This document shows positions 1 through 7,216 of a DNA stretch of 64,000 bases, one piece after another (the first letter of the stretch is position 1; each line of letters begins with the position of its first letter). The notes below the pieces were generated by a model. The model was not told the DNA's origin and made no database searches. It saw only the letters and a list, made by a program, of their open reading frames with translations. The position numbers and the translations under genes were made by a program. This DNA comes from JAJTHJ01 sp046316025 (GTDB lineage: Bacteria > Pseudomonadota > Gammaproteobacteria > Burkholderiales > Burkholderiaceae_F): positions 1 through 64,000 of the forward strand of contig JBKCXU010000146.1 of NCBI GenBank assembly GCA_046316025.1, written 5' to 3'.

Positions 1-465
1 GCCGTCGTCGAAGCTCTGCACGCCCACCGAAAGCCGCGTCACACCGGCCGCGGCATAGCGCCGCAGCACCTCGGGTTCGAGGTGATTGGGATTGGTCTCG
101 ATCGAGATCGAACGCACCGGCGACAGTTCGCGCAGCAGCGCGAGCGTTTGCAGCAACTGCTCGGGGTCGACGGTCGGCGTGCCGCCGCCGACGTAGACAT
201 CGCCGAAGCGGAAACCGGCGTCGTGATACAGGCGAATCTCGCGCCGCAATGCGTCGAAGTAGCGCACGGTGCGCTCCGGCCGGTAGCGCACGCGGTGGAA
301 CGAACAAAACGGGCACAGCACTTCGCAAAAAGGCACATGCACGTAAAGCTGGCAGGGCTGCGCCGGCGCGGCCGGGGCAACCAGCGCCGCATCGTCGCCA
401 AAGCGCAGCGCGCGCGCGTATTGGCGACGAAGTACGGCGAGCAACGGACGTTCGAACCAAGGCAT
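1..465 (-). CDS. HemN/HemW-like radical SAM protein (3' end beyond window)
   Basis: The reading frame starts at the ATG at 465 and runs off the left edge, giving 155 codons of the N-terminal half. It shows LYVHVPFCEVLCPFCSFHR near residue 40, a C-x3-C-x2-C radical SAM cluster motif, followed by DVYVGGGTPT and SIETNPNHL, the hallmarks of coproporphyrinogen III oxidase-like radical SAM enzymes. The family includes HemN, HemW and haem-degrading HutW/ChuW; the visible part cannot separate them. The next gene is on the same strand after a 112-bp gap. Family call is firm, exact function open. Confidence 0.8.
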   Translation of the reverse strand, partial: MPWFERPLLAVLRRQYARALRFGDDAALVAPAAPAQPCQLYVHVPFCEVLCPFCSFHRVRYRPERTVRYFDALRREIRLYHDAGFRFGDVYVGGGTPTVDPEQLLQTLALLRELSPVRSISIETNPNHLEPEVLRRYAAAGVTRLSVGVQSFDDG

Positions 466-576
466 GCGGCGAGCTTAACCGGGAGCGCCATATGCCGGTC
501 TTGTTTCGGCGCAAGGGAAGGCGGCGGATCGGCGCCCGCCGCGGCGCGCTCTTGCGCCAAGACAGCAAATCCGCCG

Positions 577-1275
577 CTACACCACGGCGCCAAAGAGCTT
601 GCCCACACCGGCGGTAATGCCCATCGCCAGCGCGCCCCAGAAGCCGACCCGCAGCGCCGCGATCCCCGCCGGTGCACCGCCGACGCGAGCAGACAGCGCA
701 CCGAGCGCGACCAGAAACAGCAGCGCGGTGCCGGAGATCGCCCAGACCAGGGACTGCACCGGCGCCAGCAGCGCAATTGCCAACGGCAGCGCGGCGCCCA
801 CGGCAAAAGTCGCGGCCGAAGTCAGCGCGGCCTGCACCGGGCGGGCGGTGGCGATTGCGGACAAGCCCAGCTCGTCGCGTGCATGGGCACCGACGGCATC
901 GTGCGCGGTCAACTGCCGCGCGACCTGCAGCGCCAGATCCGGCGCCAGGCCGCGCGCGACGTAGATCGAAGTCAGTTCGCGCAGTTCGGCCTCGGGCTCG
1001 GTGGCGAGCTCGGTGCGCTCGCGTGCGAGGTCGGCCTGCTCGGTGTCGGACTGCGAACTGACCGAGACATACTCGCCAGCGGCCATCGACAAAGCGCCGG
1101 CAACCAGGCCCGCCACCCCGGTCAACAGCAATTCGCCGCGCGCGGCGTTGGCCGCCGCCACGCCGACCATCAGGCTGGCGGTGGAGACGATGCCGTCGTT
1201 GGCACCCAGCACCGCGGCGCGCAGCCAGCCGATGCGTTCGGTGCGATGGCGTTCGGGGTGGGTGGTACGCGGCAT
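577..1275 (-). CDS. VIT1/CCC1-family Fe/Mn transporter
   Basis: The 232-residue protein resembles the VIT/CCC1 family, which moves Fe2+ or Mn2+ across membranes. Visible marks are ERIGWLRAAVLGANDGIVST near the N-terminus (family signature, first membrane helix), GALSMAAGEYVSVSSQ with the conserved small residues, a cytoplasmic acidic segment (about residues 75-115) and three hydrophobic segments at the C-terminus. An upstream in-frame ATG exists at 1320, but the ATG at 1275 places the start directly before the conserved region. Substrate metal is not determinable from sequence. Confidence 0.85.
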   Translation of the reverse strand: MPRTTHPERHRTERIGWLRAAVLGANDGIVSTASLMVGVAAANAARGELLLTGVAGLVAGALSMAAGEYVSVSSQSDTEQADLARERTELATEPEAELRELTSIYVARGLAPDLALQVARQLTAHDAVGAHARDELGLSAIATARPVQAALTSAATFAVGAALPLAIALLAPVQSLVWAISGTALLFLVALGALSARVGGAPAGIAALRVGFWGALAMGITAGVGKLFGAVV

Positions 1276-1337
1276 GGGTGCTCTCGCGAGTGGCTGTTCC
1301 GCCTCGCAGTGTGCGCCCAAACGCTCGCACCAAAGAC

Positions 1338-1362
1338 AAAGGCCGGCGACGAGCCGGCCTTT
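1338..1362 (-). terminator. Rho-independent-type terminator behind the cytochrome c gene
   Basis: A perfect 10-bp inverted repeat (AAAGGCCGGC / GCCGGCCTTT) with a 5-nt loop lies 27 bp after the cytochrome c stop codon. On the minus strand the stem is followed by a T-rich stretch, so it should end cytochrome c transcription before the VIT gene. Confidence 0.7.
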
Positions 1363-1388
1363 GATTTTGGGGTCGAGAAGAAATCCGC

Positions 1389-1664
1389 TTACTTCATCAT
1401 CCAGGCGACGATCTTCTTCAGATCGTCGTCGCTCGCCTTGACGCGCTTGTGCGCGTCGTCGCCCTTAACCGCGGCGACGACCTCGTCGACCGACTTGCCC
1501 TTGGTGTCTTTGGCGATCTGCGCGACCGAGGGGCCTTTTTTCTTCTCGGTCGGCGCGTGGCAGGTGGTGCACTTGTTTTCCTTGGCCAGTTCTTCCGAGG
1601 CGGCGGCGGTGCCGCCGATCAGCAGGCCGGCGGCGGTGAGGGTGATGACTGCGATCGACTTCAT
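1389..1664 (-). CDS. Small periplasmic cytochrome c (c551/c552 type)
   Basis: A 91-residue protein with a cleavable signal peptide (MKSIAVITLTAAGLLIGGTAAA) and a single haem c motif CTTCH near residue 32. The C-terminal IVAWMMK carries the Met expected as the sixth haem ligand and matches the end of bacterial cytochrome c551/c552 class I proteins. It should shuttle single electrons in the periplasm. It lies downstream of the cytochrome b and 11-haem cytochrome genes on the same strand (118-bp gap), so it may exchange electrons with them; that link is inferred from position. Confidence 0.88.
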   Translation of the reverse strand: MKSIAVITLTAAGLLIGGTAAASEELAKENKCTTCHAPTEKKKGPSVAQIAKDTKGKSVDEVVAAVKGDDAHKRVKASDDDLKKIVAWMMK

Positions 1665-1782
1665 GGTGTCTCCAGCGGAGGGTTGAAAGTGGGCGCGGGC
1701 CGGACGGTCGACCGTCGCGGTGCGCAGGCTAACAGAATCGCCGCGCCCGCGGACATCACGCGGCGGCGGGCGCGGCGGTGGA

Positions 1783-2664
1783 TTAGCCGCGGGCCAGCCC
1801 GACGAAGATCAACAGGATGGCGACGATGCCGAGCACCAGGCCGATGCTGCCGACGATCCTGGCGAACTGCAACCGGCCCGCGGTCGGCGCCGGCGCTTCG
1901 ATCGACTCCAACCTGCCTTCGCGCACGAGCCGGGCGTATTCGAGCGGGCGCTCCTCCTTCAACTCGTGCTCGGGCAGCACGCCGGTGAACACCACGGTGT
2001 CCATCGGGAACTTTTCCGGACGCAGATGGCCGTTGAAGAAGTGGATCGTGAAGATGAAGCCGATCGCCAGCAGTGCCTCGTGCCCATGGACGATGGTCGC
2101 AACGTTGAAGGCCCAGCCCGGCAGGAACAGCGCGAAAAACTCCGGGAACCACAGCATCAGCCCCGAGCCGCCGATGATGAACATCCCCCAGAAGACCGCC
2201 ATGTAGTCGAATTTTTCCCAGTAGGTGTAACGGTCGAACTGCGGCCGCGGCCCTTTGCCGAGGAACCACTTGAAGTGGTAGTAGATGTCGGCGATGTCCT
2301 TCGGCTGCGGCACCATCGAGTTGGGCCCCCACAGCACGGTGAGGATGCTGCCGCTGGCCAAGCCGCGCCAAACGATCTCGAAGATGTGCGCGACGAACAG
2401 GACGCCCATCACCGCGGCGCTCACCCGGTGCACGAGCGCGGCGCCTTCGAAGCCGCCCATCATCGCCACCAACCCCTTGGCCCAGCCGGTGTAAGGGAAC
2501 AGCAGCGGCAGGCCGGACAACGCCAGTCCGAGGAAGGAGAACATCACCCCGACATGCACCGCTTGCTGATAGGGCTTGAAGCGGCGGTAGTAGCGCTCGC
2601 CGGCCGCCGCGGCCTGGGGCCGCGCCGGCATCGTGCCGGCGGGAATCGAAACCGAGTTGGGCAT
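1783..2664 (-). CDS. Integral membrane cytochrome b, partner of the 11-haem cytochrome
   Basis: A 293-residue membrane protein of the cytochrome b561/formate dehydrogenase-gamma type. Four main hydrophobic segments each carry histidines suitable as b-haem ligands (QQAVHVGVMFSF, ALVHRVSAAVM, VHGHEALLAIG, FTIHFFNGHLRP), and a fifth segment closes the C-terminus. The ATG at 2664 is chosen because AAGGAG sits 9 bases upstream; the ATG at 2685 overlaps the preceding stop and lacks this spacing. It directly follows the multihaem cytochrome gene, which indicates a quinol-linked membrane complex (cytochrome b plus multihaem c). Direction of electron flow and terminal acceptor are unknown. Confidence 0.8.
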   Translation of the reverse strand: MPNSVSIPAGTMPARPQAAAAGERYYRRFKPYQQAVHVGVMFSFLGLALSGLPLLFPYTGWAKGLVAMMGGFEGAALVHRVSAAVMGVLFVAHIFEIVWRGLASGSILTVLWGPNSMVPQPKDIADIYYHFKWFLGKGPRPQFDRYTYWEKFDYMAVFWGMFIIGGSGLMLWFPEFFALFLPGWAFNVATIVHGHEALLAIGFIFTIHFFNGHLRPEKFPMDTVVFTGVLPEHELKEERPLEYARLVREGRLESIEAPAPTAGRLQFARIVGSIGLVLGIVAILLIFVGLARG

Positions 2665-2685
2665 CGCTGGACTCCTTGCTCGCAT

Positions 2686-3936
2686 TTAGTGGCGGCCGCC
2701 GCCGCGACGGCGCCGTTCGACGACGACCTTGGCCGACCGATACGCCCAGGCCAAGGTATGGATACCAAAGAACAGGAACACGCCGATCAGCAGCATGTTC
2801 ATGGAGATCGTCGCGTAGTACACGGTGGCACTGCGCTCCTTATTGCCGGGCTGCGGGTGCGGATCCCAACTGGCGAAGCTGGCGGTCGCGTTCTTGTGGC
2901 AATTGCGGCAGGTTTGCAGGCGGTTGCCCGGCGCGATCGGTGAGTTCGGGTCGGACGCCGGCAGGATGTCGTGCGCACCGTGGCACGAGGCGCAGGTGGC
3001 GGAGTTGGCGTAGCCCAGCTCCGTCACCTTGCCGTGGTAGGTGAGCTTGAAGCTCTTCAAGTACTCCTCGTGGCAGGTGCCGCATTGGCCAGCCACGGCC
3101 ACCTGCCAGTCGTTTTCGACGGCGCGCCGGTTGTCGTGCGCGGCGTGGCAGGAGACGCAGGTGGGCGCGTTCTTGTCGCCCTTCTGATGCAGCTTGCCGT
3201 GCACGCCGTAGCTGAAGATGGTCTTCGCGCGCTGGTGACAGTTACCGCAGGTGTCGGTGACATTGGCGCTCGACACGCGGCTCTTGGGGTTGTCCGGCGC
3301 GAGGACTCCGTGTGCGCCGTGGCAGGACACGCAGTTGGGCGCGCGCGCGCTGCCGTCGGCGATCGCCTTGCCGTGCATGCCTTGCTGGAACTTGGCGAGG
3401 ACGTTGCCGCCGGGCATGCCGCCGGCGCCGGCCTTGGCGGTGTCCCCATGGCAGGTGCCGCAGGTCTTGTCGACGTTGCCGCTCGCCGTCGGCGACTGCG
3501 GGTTGGACGAGGCCAGCGTGTAGTGGACCGGGCCGTGGCAGCTTTGGCAGTCCACCGCACTCTTGCCTTCCTTGGCCGCCTTGGCGTGGATGCTCTCGTG
3601 GAACTCGCTCGTCGAGTCGTCGTGGCAGGACGCGCAGTCCACCGGCTTCAGTTTCTCTGGGTGCGGATCGCCCTTGGCGTCGGTGTGGCAGTCGATGCAG
3701 TTGGCCGCGCCGTCGCCGTGGGCCGACGCGGCGAACTTCTTCTCGTCCAGGCCGATGACCTTGCCGGCCTTGTTCTTCTCTTTGGGGTCGTCGTGGCAGG
3801 CGAGGCAGTCGTCGTTGGAGACCGACTCGGCCTTGGCCGCGGGCTTGGCTTCGACCTTAGCTGCGAGGGCCGCGGCGGGTGCCGCCAACAGGCAGGCCGC
3901 GAGCAGCCCGCTGAACAGGGTAGGGATATGCCGCAT
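2686..3936 (-). CDS. 11-haem c-type cytochrome, membrane anchored
   Basis: A 416-residue exported protein: signal peptide at 1-26 (MRHIPTLFSGLLAACLLAA), eleven CXXCH motifs spread over residues 40-360 (in order CLACH, CIDCH, CASCH, CQSCH, CGTCH, CVSCH, CGNCH, CVSCH, CGTCH, CASCH, CRNCH), then one membrane helix (NMLLIGVFLFFGIHTLAWAY) and a basic Arg-rich tail that stays inside. The ATG at 3936 is chosen because the signal peptide begins there; an upstream ATG at 4113 would add a Cys-rich, non-secretory segment. Repeated HGxHG/CASCHGAHD-type blocks suggest duplication of haem modules. It probably passes electrons from the quinone pool, through the adjacent cytochrome b, into the periplasm. I recognise no catalytic haem site. 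Confidence 0.85.
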   Translation of the reverse strand: MRHIPTLFSGLLAACLLAAPAAALAAKVEAKPAAKAESVSNDDCLACHDDPKEKNKAGKVIGLDEKKFAASAHGDGAANCIDCHTDAKGDPHPEKLKPVDCASCHDDSTSEFHESIHAKAAKEGKSAVDCQSCHGPVHYTLASSNPQSPTASGNVDKTCGTCHGDTAKAGAGGMPGGNVLAKFQQGMHGKAIADGSARAPNCVSCHGAHGVLAPDNPKSRVSSANVTDTCGNCHQRAKTIFSYGVHGKLHQKGDKNAPTCVSCHAAHDNRRAVENDWQVAVAGQCGTCHEEYLKSFKLTYHGKVTELGYANSATCASCHGAHDILPASDPNSPIAPGNRLQTCRNCHKNATASFASWDPHPQPGNKERSATVYYATISMNMLLIGVFLFFGIHTLAWAYRSAKVVVERRRRGGGRH

Positions 3937-4048
3937 GAGCGCATCCGTCTTTAGTTGGTGGGCTGCGCGACACCGGCAGCACGCGCCCGAAAGGCGCGAT
4001 CTGCCGCAACGCGCGGGCGCATCCTTGCACGCTGTCCGTCGACTCCTT

Positions 4049-4062
4049 TTGACATAGATCAC
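4049..4062. promoter_or_regulatory. FNR/Anr-like box between divergent genes
   Basis: TTGAC-N4-ATCAC resembles the FNR consensus TTGAT-N4-ATCAA (8 of 10 defined positions). On the minus strand, AAGGAT centred about 31 bp further on could serve as a -10, the geometry of a class II activated promoter for the multihaem cytochrome at 3936. The copper chaperone gene lies on the other side. Assignment is by pattern only. Confidence 0.4.
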
Positions 4063-4148
4063 CGCACGCGGCGGCTGTGGCGTGGTTACCATCGCCGCCA
4101 TGATCCGGCGCAAACCCGGCCGGATTCCATTCGCTGAGGAGGATTTCG

Positions 4149-4607
4149 ATGAACGCGCTCCGTTGGACCGCGGCGCTGCTCGCCGCCGCTGCCCTGCCCG
4201 CCCTGGCCCAGGTCGCCGTGGCCGACCCCTGGGTGCGCGGCACGGTGCCCGGACAACTGGCCACCGGCGCCTTCATGACGCTGACCGCGAAGCGCGGCGC
4301 GCGGTTGGTCGAGGCAGCCTCGCCGGTGGCCAGCGTGGTCGAAATCCACGAGATGGCGATGGACGGCAACGTGATGCGCATGCGCGCCCTGCCCGCACTC
4401 GACTTGCCCGCGGGCCGCACGGTGGAACTGAAGCCGGGCGGCTATCACGTCATGCTGATGGACCTGAAGCGCGCTTTGCAGGACGGTGAAGTCGTGCCGC
4501 TGACCCTGACGGTCGAGGCCGGCGGCAAGCGCGAGACGGTCGAAGTCAAGGCGGTCGTGCGCGCCCCCACGGCACGCGCGGGCACGATGAAGAAGGCGGC
4601 GCCTTAG
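4149..4607 (+). CDS. PCuAC-family periplasmic copper chaperone
   Basis: A 152-residue secreted protein (signal peptide ends near ALA at 20) of the PCuAC/DUF461 family, which carries Cu(I) in the periplasm, commonly to cytochrome oxidase CuA sites. The copper motif H-x10-M-x21-H-x-M is complete: H67, M78, H100 and M102. GAGGAGGAT just before the ATG is a strong ribosome binding site. The gene is divergent from the multihaem cytochrome. The Lys-Lys tail (GTMKKAAP) is low complexity and probably unstructured. Confidence 0.92.
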   Translation: MNALRWTAALLAAAALPALAQVAVADPWVRGTVPGQLATGAFMTLTAKRGARLVEAASPVASVVEIHEMAMDGNVMRMRALPALDLPAGRTVELKPGGYHVMLMDLKRALQDGEVVPLTLTVEAGGKRETVEVKAVVRAPTARAGTMKKAAP

Positions 4608-4771
4608 CCGTCGGCGCAACGCGCGCCCCTGCGGTGACGGCGCGCACATGAGACGGTAAGTCGTCGCCGTCTGTTAACGGCGCCCGCTGCCGCAACGAAC
4701 GGTTACAGCGCCCTGGCGCCGCCGCGCCTACAGTGCCTGCATCGTCAACGCGCACACGAAAGGACGCAACG

Positions 4772-5323
4772 ATGAAACGCCGCAACGCTTTGCTTGCCTC
4801 TGTACTCGCCGCCGGACTGGTCGCCGGCGCCGCCACCGCCGCCGCACAAGCGCCGGCCGGCGGCGCGCCCTGCCCTGGCTCCGGCATGGGTTATGGACAG
4901 GGCCGCGGAATGCACCACGGCATGCAGCAAGGCATGCACCAGGGCCACGGCAAAGGCATGATGGCCCCGCACCAGCAAGCCGCGCGCCTGGCCGCGCTCA
5001 AAGACGCACTGAAGCTCCAGCCCGCGCAGATGGACGCCTGGAACGGTTTCGAGGCCCGCCTCGTCGCCCAGCGCGACGCCCGCAGCAAACACTTCGAGCA
5101 AATGCAGAAGCTGCGCGACGACCCGGATGCGCTGGCCGACTTCCGGGTGGCGACGCTGCAAGAGCGCGCCAAGGACGCGGCCGAGACCAACACCGCGCGC
5201 AAGGCGCTGGTGGCGACCCTGACGCCGGAGCAGAAGGTGACCTTCGACAGCTTCCGCCGCGGGCCGATGGGGCCGGGCGGGCCGGGTCATCGGCACGGCT
5301 ACGGACCAGGGGCGCAGAGCTGA
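4772..5323 (+). CDS. Spy/CpxP-like LTXXQ-motif periplasmic protein
   Basis: A 183-residue secreted protein with signal peptide (about residues 1-28), then a His/Met/Gly-rich stretch (HHGMQQGMHQGHGKGMM) that looks metal binding, a helical middle, and LTPEQKVTFD near the C-terminus, the LTXXQ signature of Spy/CpxP/ZraP-like chaperones and metal sensors. AAAGGA precedes the ATG at 4772; the upstream in-frame ATG at 4733 would bury the signal peptide. Adjacent PCuAC gene on the same strand fits a periplasmic copper or envelope-stress role, by context only. Confidence 0.8.
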   Translation: MKRRNALLASVLAAGLVAGAATAAAQAPAGGAPCPGSGMGYGQGRGMHHGMQQGMHQGHGKGMMAPHQQAARLAALKDALKLQPAQMDAWNGFEARLVAQRDARSKHFEQMQKLRDDPDALADFRVATLQERAKDAAETNTARKALVATLTPEQKVTFDSFRRGPMGPGGPGHRHGYGPGAQS

Positions 5324-5339
5324 CGCACCGAATCGCATG

Positions 5340-5376
5340 AAAAGCAACGGGCGCCATAGGGCGCCCGTTGCTTTTT
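5340..5376. terminator. Bidirectional terminator
   Basis: A perfect 16-bp inverted repeat (AAAAGCAACGGGCGCC / GGCGCCCGTTGCTTTT) with a 4-nt loop and T-tracts on both strands lies between two convergent genes, the LTXXQ gene (ends 5323) and the propeller lipoprotein (ends 5417). Confidence 0.92.
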
Positions 5377-5416
5377 GCGGCGGCGGCTGCCGCACAGCAG
5401 GTTTACCGTCAAGCTC

Positions 5417-6685
5417 TCAGTACGACGTCCCGTTGGCGCCGCCGGCACCGACCGCAATGAATCCGAAGCCGTCGTTGGTCAGCGCCGACAAACCGGTCGT
5501 CCCACTGGTTATCGGCCCCAGCCAGTCGAGGCCGCGCGCGCTGCGATAAACCTGCCCGTCGGCGGCGACCATGGCAAAGGCGCTGGTGTAGGAGATTGCC
5601 CGCAGCGCTACGCCGTCGGCCGGGCGGCGGACACTCCACGTCGCGCCGCTGTCGGTACTGACCACGGTGGCGCCGCCGCTGCCGATGGCCACAAACGTAT
5701 TGATGTTGTCGCGGTCGCCGAAGGCGACGCCGACCAGGTCGCCGGCTTCGGCGAAGGTCTGCACGGACCACGCGTTTCCGTTGGTGCTGGTGACGATCGT
5801 TCCGCCATCGCCGACGGCGACGATCCGGCCATCGCCCACTGCGATGGCGCGCAAGTTGGCGCTGGTGTTGGAGGTCAGATCTGTCCAATCGACGCCGTTG
5901 CCGCTGGAGCGGATGGTGCCCCCGTCGCCCACGGCGACGAAGCTATCGACCAAGGTCACCGCCCGCAACGTCGGCCGGGCGGCGTCGAAGGCGGTGCCCG
6001 CCGTCCACGTCGCCACGTCGTTGCTGACCAAAGTGGCGGAGCCGGCGCCCACCGCGACGAACAACACCGCCGCGGTCGTGTTGACACCGTTATTGCGCCC
6101 GGCCACGCCATGCAAGTCGGCGACGAAGCCTGTGGGGACGGTGGCGGCGGCCCAGGTGCCGGGCTTGGCCCCGCTCGTGCTGAAGATCTTCGCTCCCGCA
6201 CCAACCGCAACGAAGGTGCTGGTCGGCGGCCGGTTGGCGATGCAGGTCTGCAGCGCGACGCGGCCGACGGCGGTCAGATCGGCACCCAACGGACTGCCCG
6301 CCGACCACTGCTGCCCCGCGCTGCGTGGCGTGGCGCTCACCAGGGGCGAGCCTTCGCCCCCGCCAGCGTTGCCGCTGCGCGCGTTGAGGGTGAAGTAGTA
6401 GCGCGTATCGTTGGCGAGGCCGCACACGTAGTTCGGGCTCGTCGCGTTGACGATCGCCCGGCCGTCCGCGAAATTGAGCCAGGTCGTAGCGGTCAACGCC
6501 GGATTGGACGCCGAGAAGAGCCAGTACTCGTTGCCGCCCTGTACGTTCCACGTGACTACGGCGCGGCCGTCCTCGGCCGCCGCGACGACATTGACCGGAG
6601 GGGACTCCGAACTGCCGCCGCCGCTGCAGGCGGACAGCACGGCCGCGGAAAAAGTGGCCAGCAAGCGGAACACGGTAGAGCGCAC
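5417..6685 (-). CDS. Lipoprotein with BNR/Ycf48-like beta-propeller repeats
   Basis: The 422-residue product starts at a GTG (6685) immediately before a lipoprotein signal (LLATFSAAVLSACSGGG, lipobox LSAC). Residues about 35-130 look like a fibronectin-III-like domain (VTWNVQGGNEYWL, TRYYFTLNARS). The remainder is a series of about 40-residue repeats built on FVAVGDGGTIxxSxxGxxW, typical of BNR/Ycf48-like beta-propellers. Such proteins are surface or periplasmic binding scaffolds. No enzyme motif was seen. No good Shine-Dalgarno sequence is visible; the start was chosen from the signal peptide. Confidence 0.75.
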   Translation of the reverse strand: MRSTVFRLLATFSAAVLSACSGGGSSESPPVNVVAAAEDGRAVVTWNVQGGNEYWLFSASNPALTATTWLNFADGRAIVNATSPNYVCGLANDTRYYFTLNARSGNAGGGEGSPLVSATPRSAGQQWSAGSPLGADLTAVGRVALQTCIANRPPTSTFVAVGAGAKIFSTSGAKPGTWAAATVPTGFVADLHGVAGRNNGVNTTAAVLFVAVGAGSATLVSNDVATWTAGTAFDAARPTLRAVTLVDSFVAVGDGGTIRSSGNGVDWTDLTSNTSANLRAIAVGDGRIVAVGDGGTIVTSTNGNAWSVQTFAEAGDLVGVAFGDRDNINTFVAIGSGGATVVSTDSGATWSVRRPADGVALRAISYTSAFAMVAADGQVYRSARGLDWLGPITSGTTGLSALTNDGFGFIAVGAGGANGTSY

Positions 6686-6723
6686 GATGGAGTCTTTGCT
6701 AATGAAGAGTGACCGCCCGCAGT

Positions 6724-7185
6724 CTAGCGCTGCGGCTTGAGATGTGCGTGCGGCCGCCCGCCGCCGTGGCTGTGGGTCGCGGCCAGATCGACCATCACCA
6801 GATTGAGCGCGCCGTGACGCACGCCGCGCTCGGCGGCGATCGCGTCGGCAAAGACGCGCACCGCGCGCGCCGGGCCTTGCAGGATCACGGTCTCGATGCA
6901 GTGCTCGTGATCCAGATGCGCGTGCATCGTCGAGATCACCAGGTCGTGCTGCGCGTGCTGGATCGCCATCAGCCGCTCCGCCAGTTCGCGCTCGTGGTGG
7001 TTGTAGACGTAGGACAGGTTGGCCACGCAATGGCCGGCCAGGTCGCGCGACTCGCGCAGCTTGTCCAGGTGCGCGCGCAGCAGGTCGCGTACCGCCTCCG
7101 AGCGGTTGTGGTAGCCGCGTTCGGCGATCAACTGGTCGAATTCCTGGGCGAGCGCGTCGTCGAGCGAGATGGTGAAGCGTTCCAT
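6724..7185 (-). CDS. nikR: Nickel-responsive regulator NikR
   Basis: A 153-residue ribbon-helix-helix repressor with an ACT-like nickel domain. The N-terminus MERFTISLDDALAQEFDQLI is the DNA-binding beta strand and helix. The high-affinity nickel ligands of the family are present as H77, H88, H90 and C96 (HAQHDLVISTMHAHLDHEHC). The C-terminal tail is His-rich (THSHGGGRPHAHL). NikR represses nickel uptake genes when nickel is plentiful. Here it lies at the downstream end of the hydrogenase maturation genes, 31 bp after hypX, tying nickel homeostasis to hydrogenase synthesis. No clear NikR operator was found in the window. Confidence 0.93.
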   Translation of the reverse strand: MERFTISLDDALAQEFDQLIAERGYHNRSEAVRDLLRAHLDKLRESRDLAGHCVANLSYVYNHHERELAERLMAIQHAQHDLVISTMHAHLDHEHCIETVILQGPARAVRVFADAIAAERGVRHGALNLVMVDLAATHSHGGGRPHAHLKPQR

Positions 7186-7216
7186 TGCGGTGATCCGTGA
7201 TCGGTGATCGGTGTAT

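Noticed and set aside
82..1686. Long plus-strand open frame opposite the VIT and cytochrome c genes
   Set aside because: It is an antisense frame kept open by high GC; the product is Arg/Gln/Gly-rich with no domain, while the minus strand encodes recognised proteins.
7186..7216. Short direct repeats (GGTGATC) between nikR and hypX considered as a NikR operator
   Set aside because: They do not form the GTATGA-N16-TCATAC type dyad and lie downstream of hypX, not at a nickel-uptake promoter.
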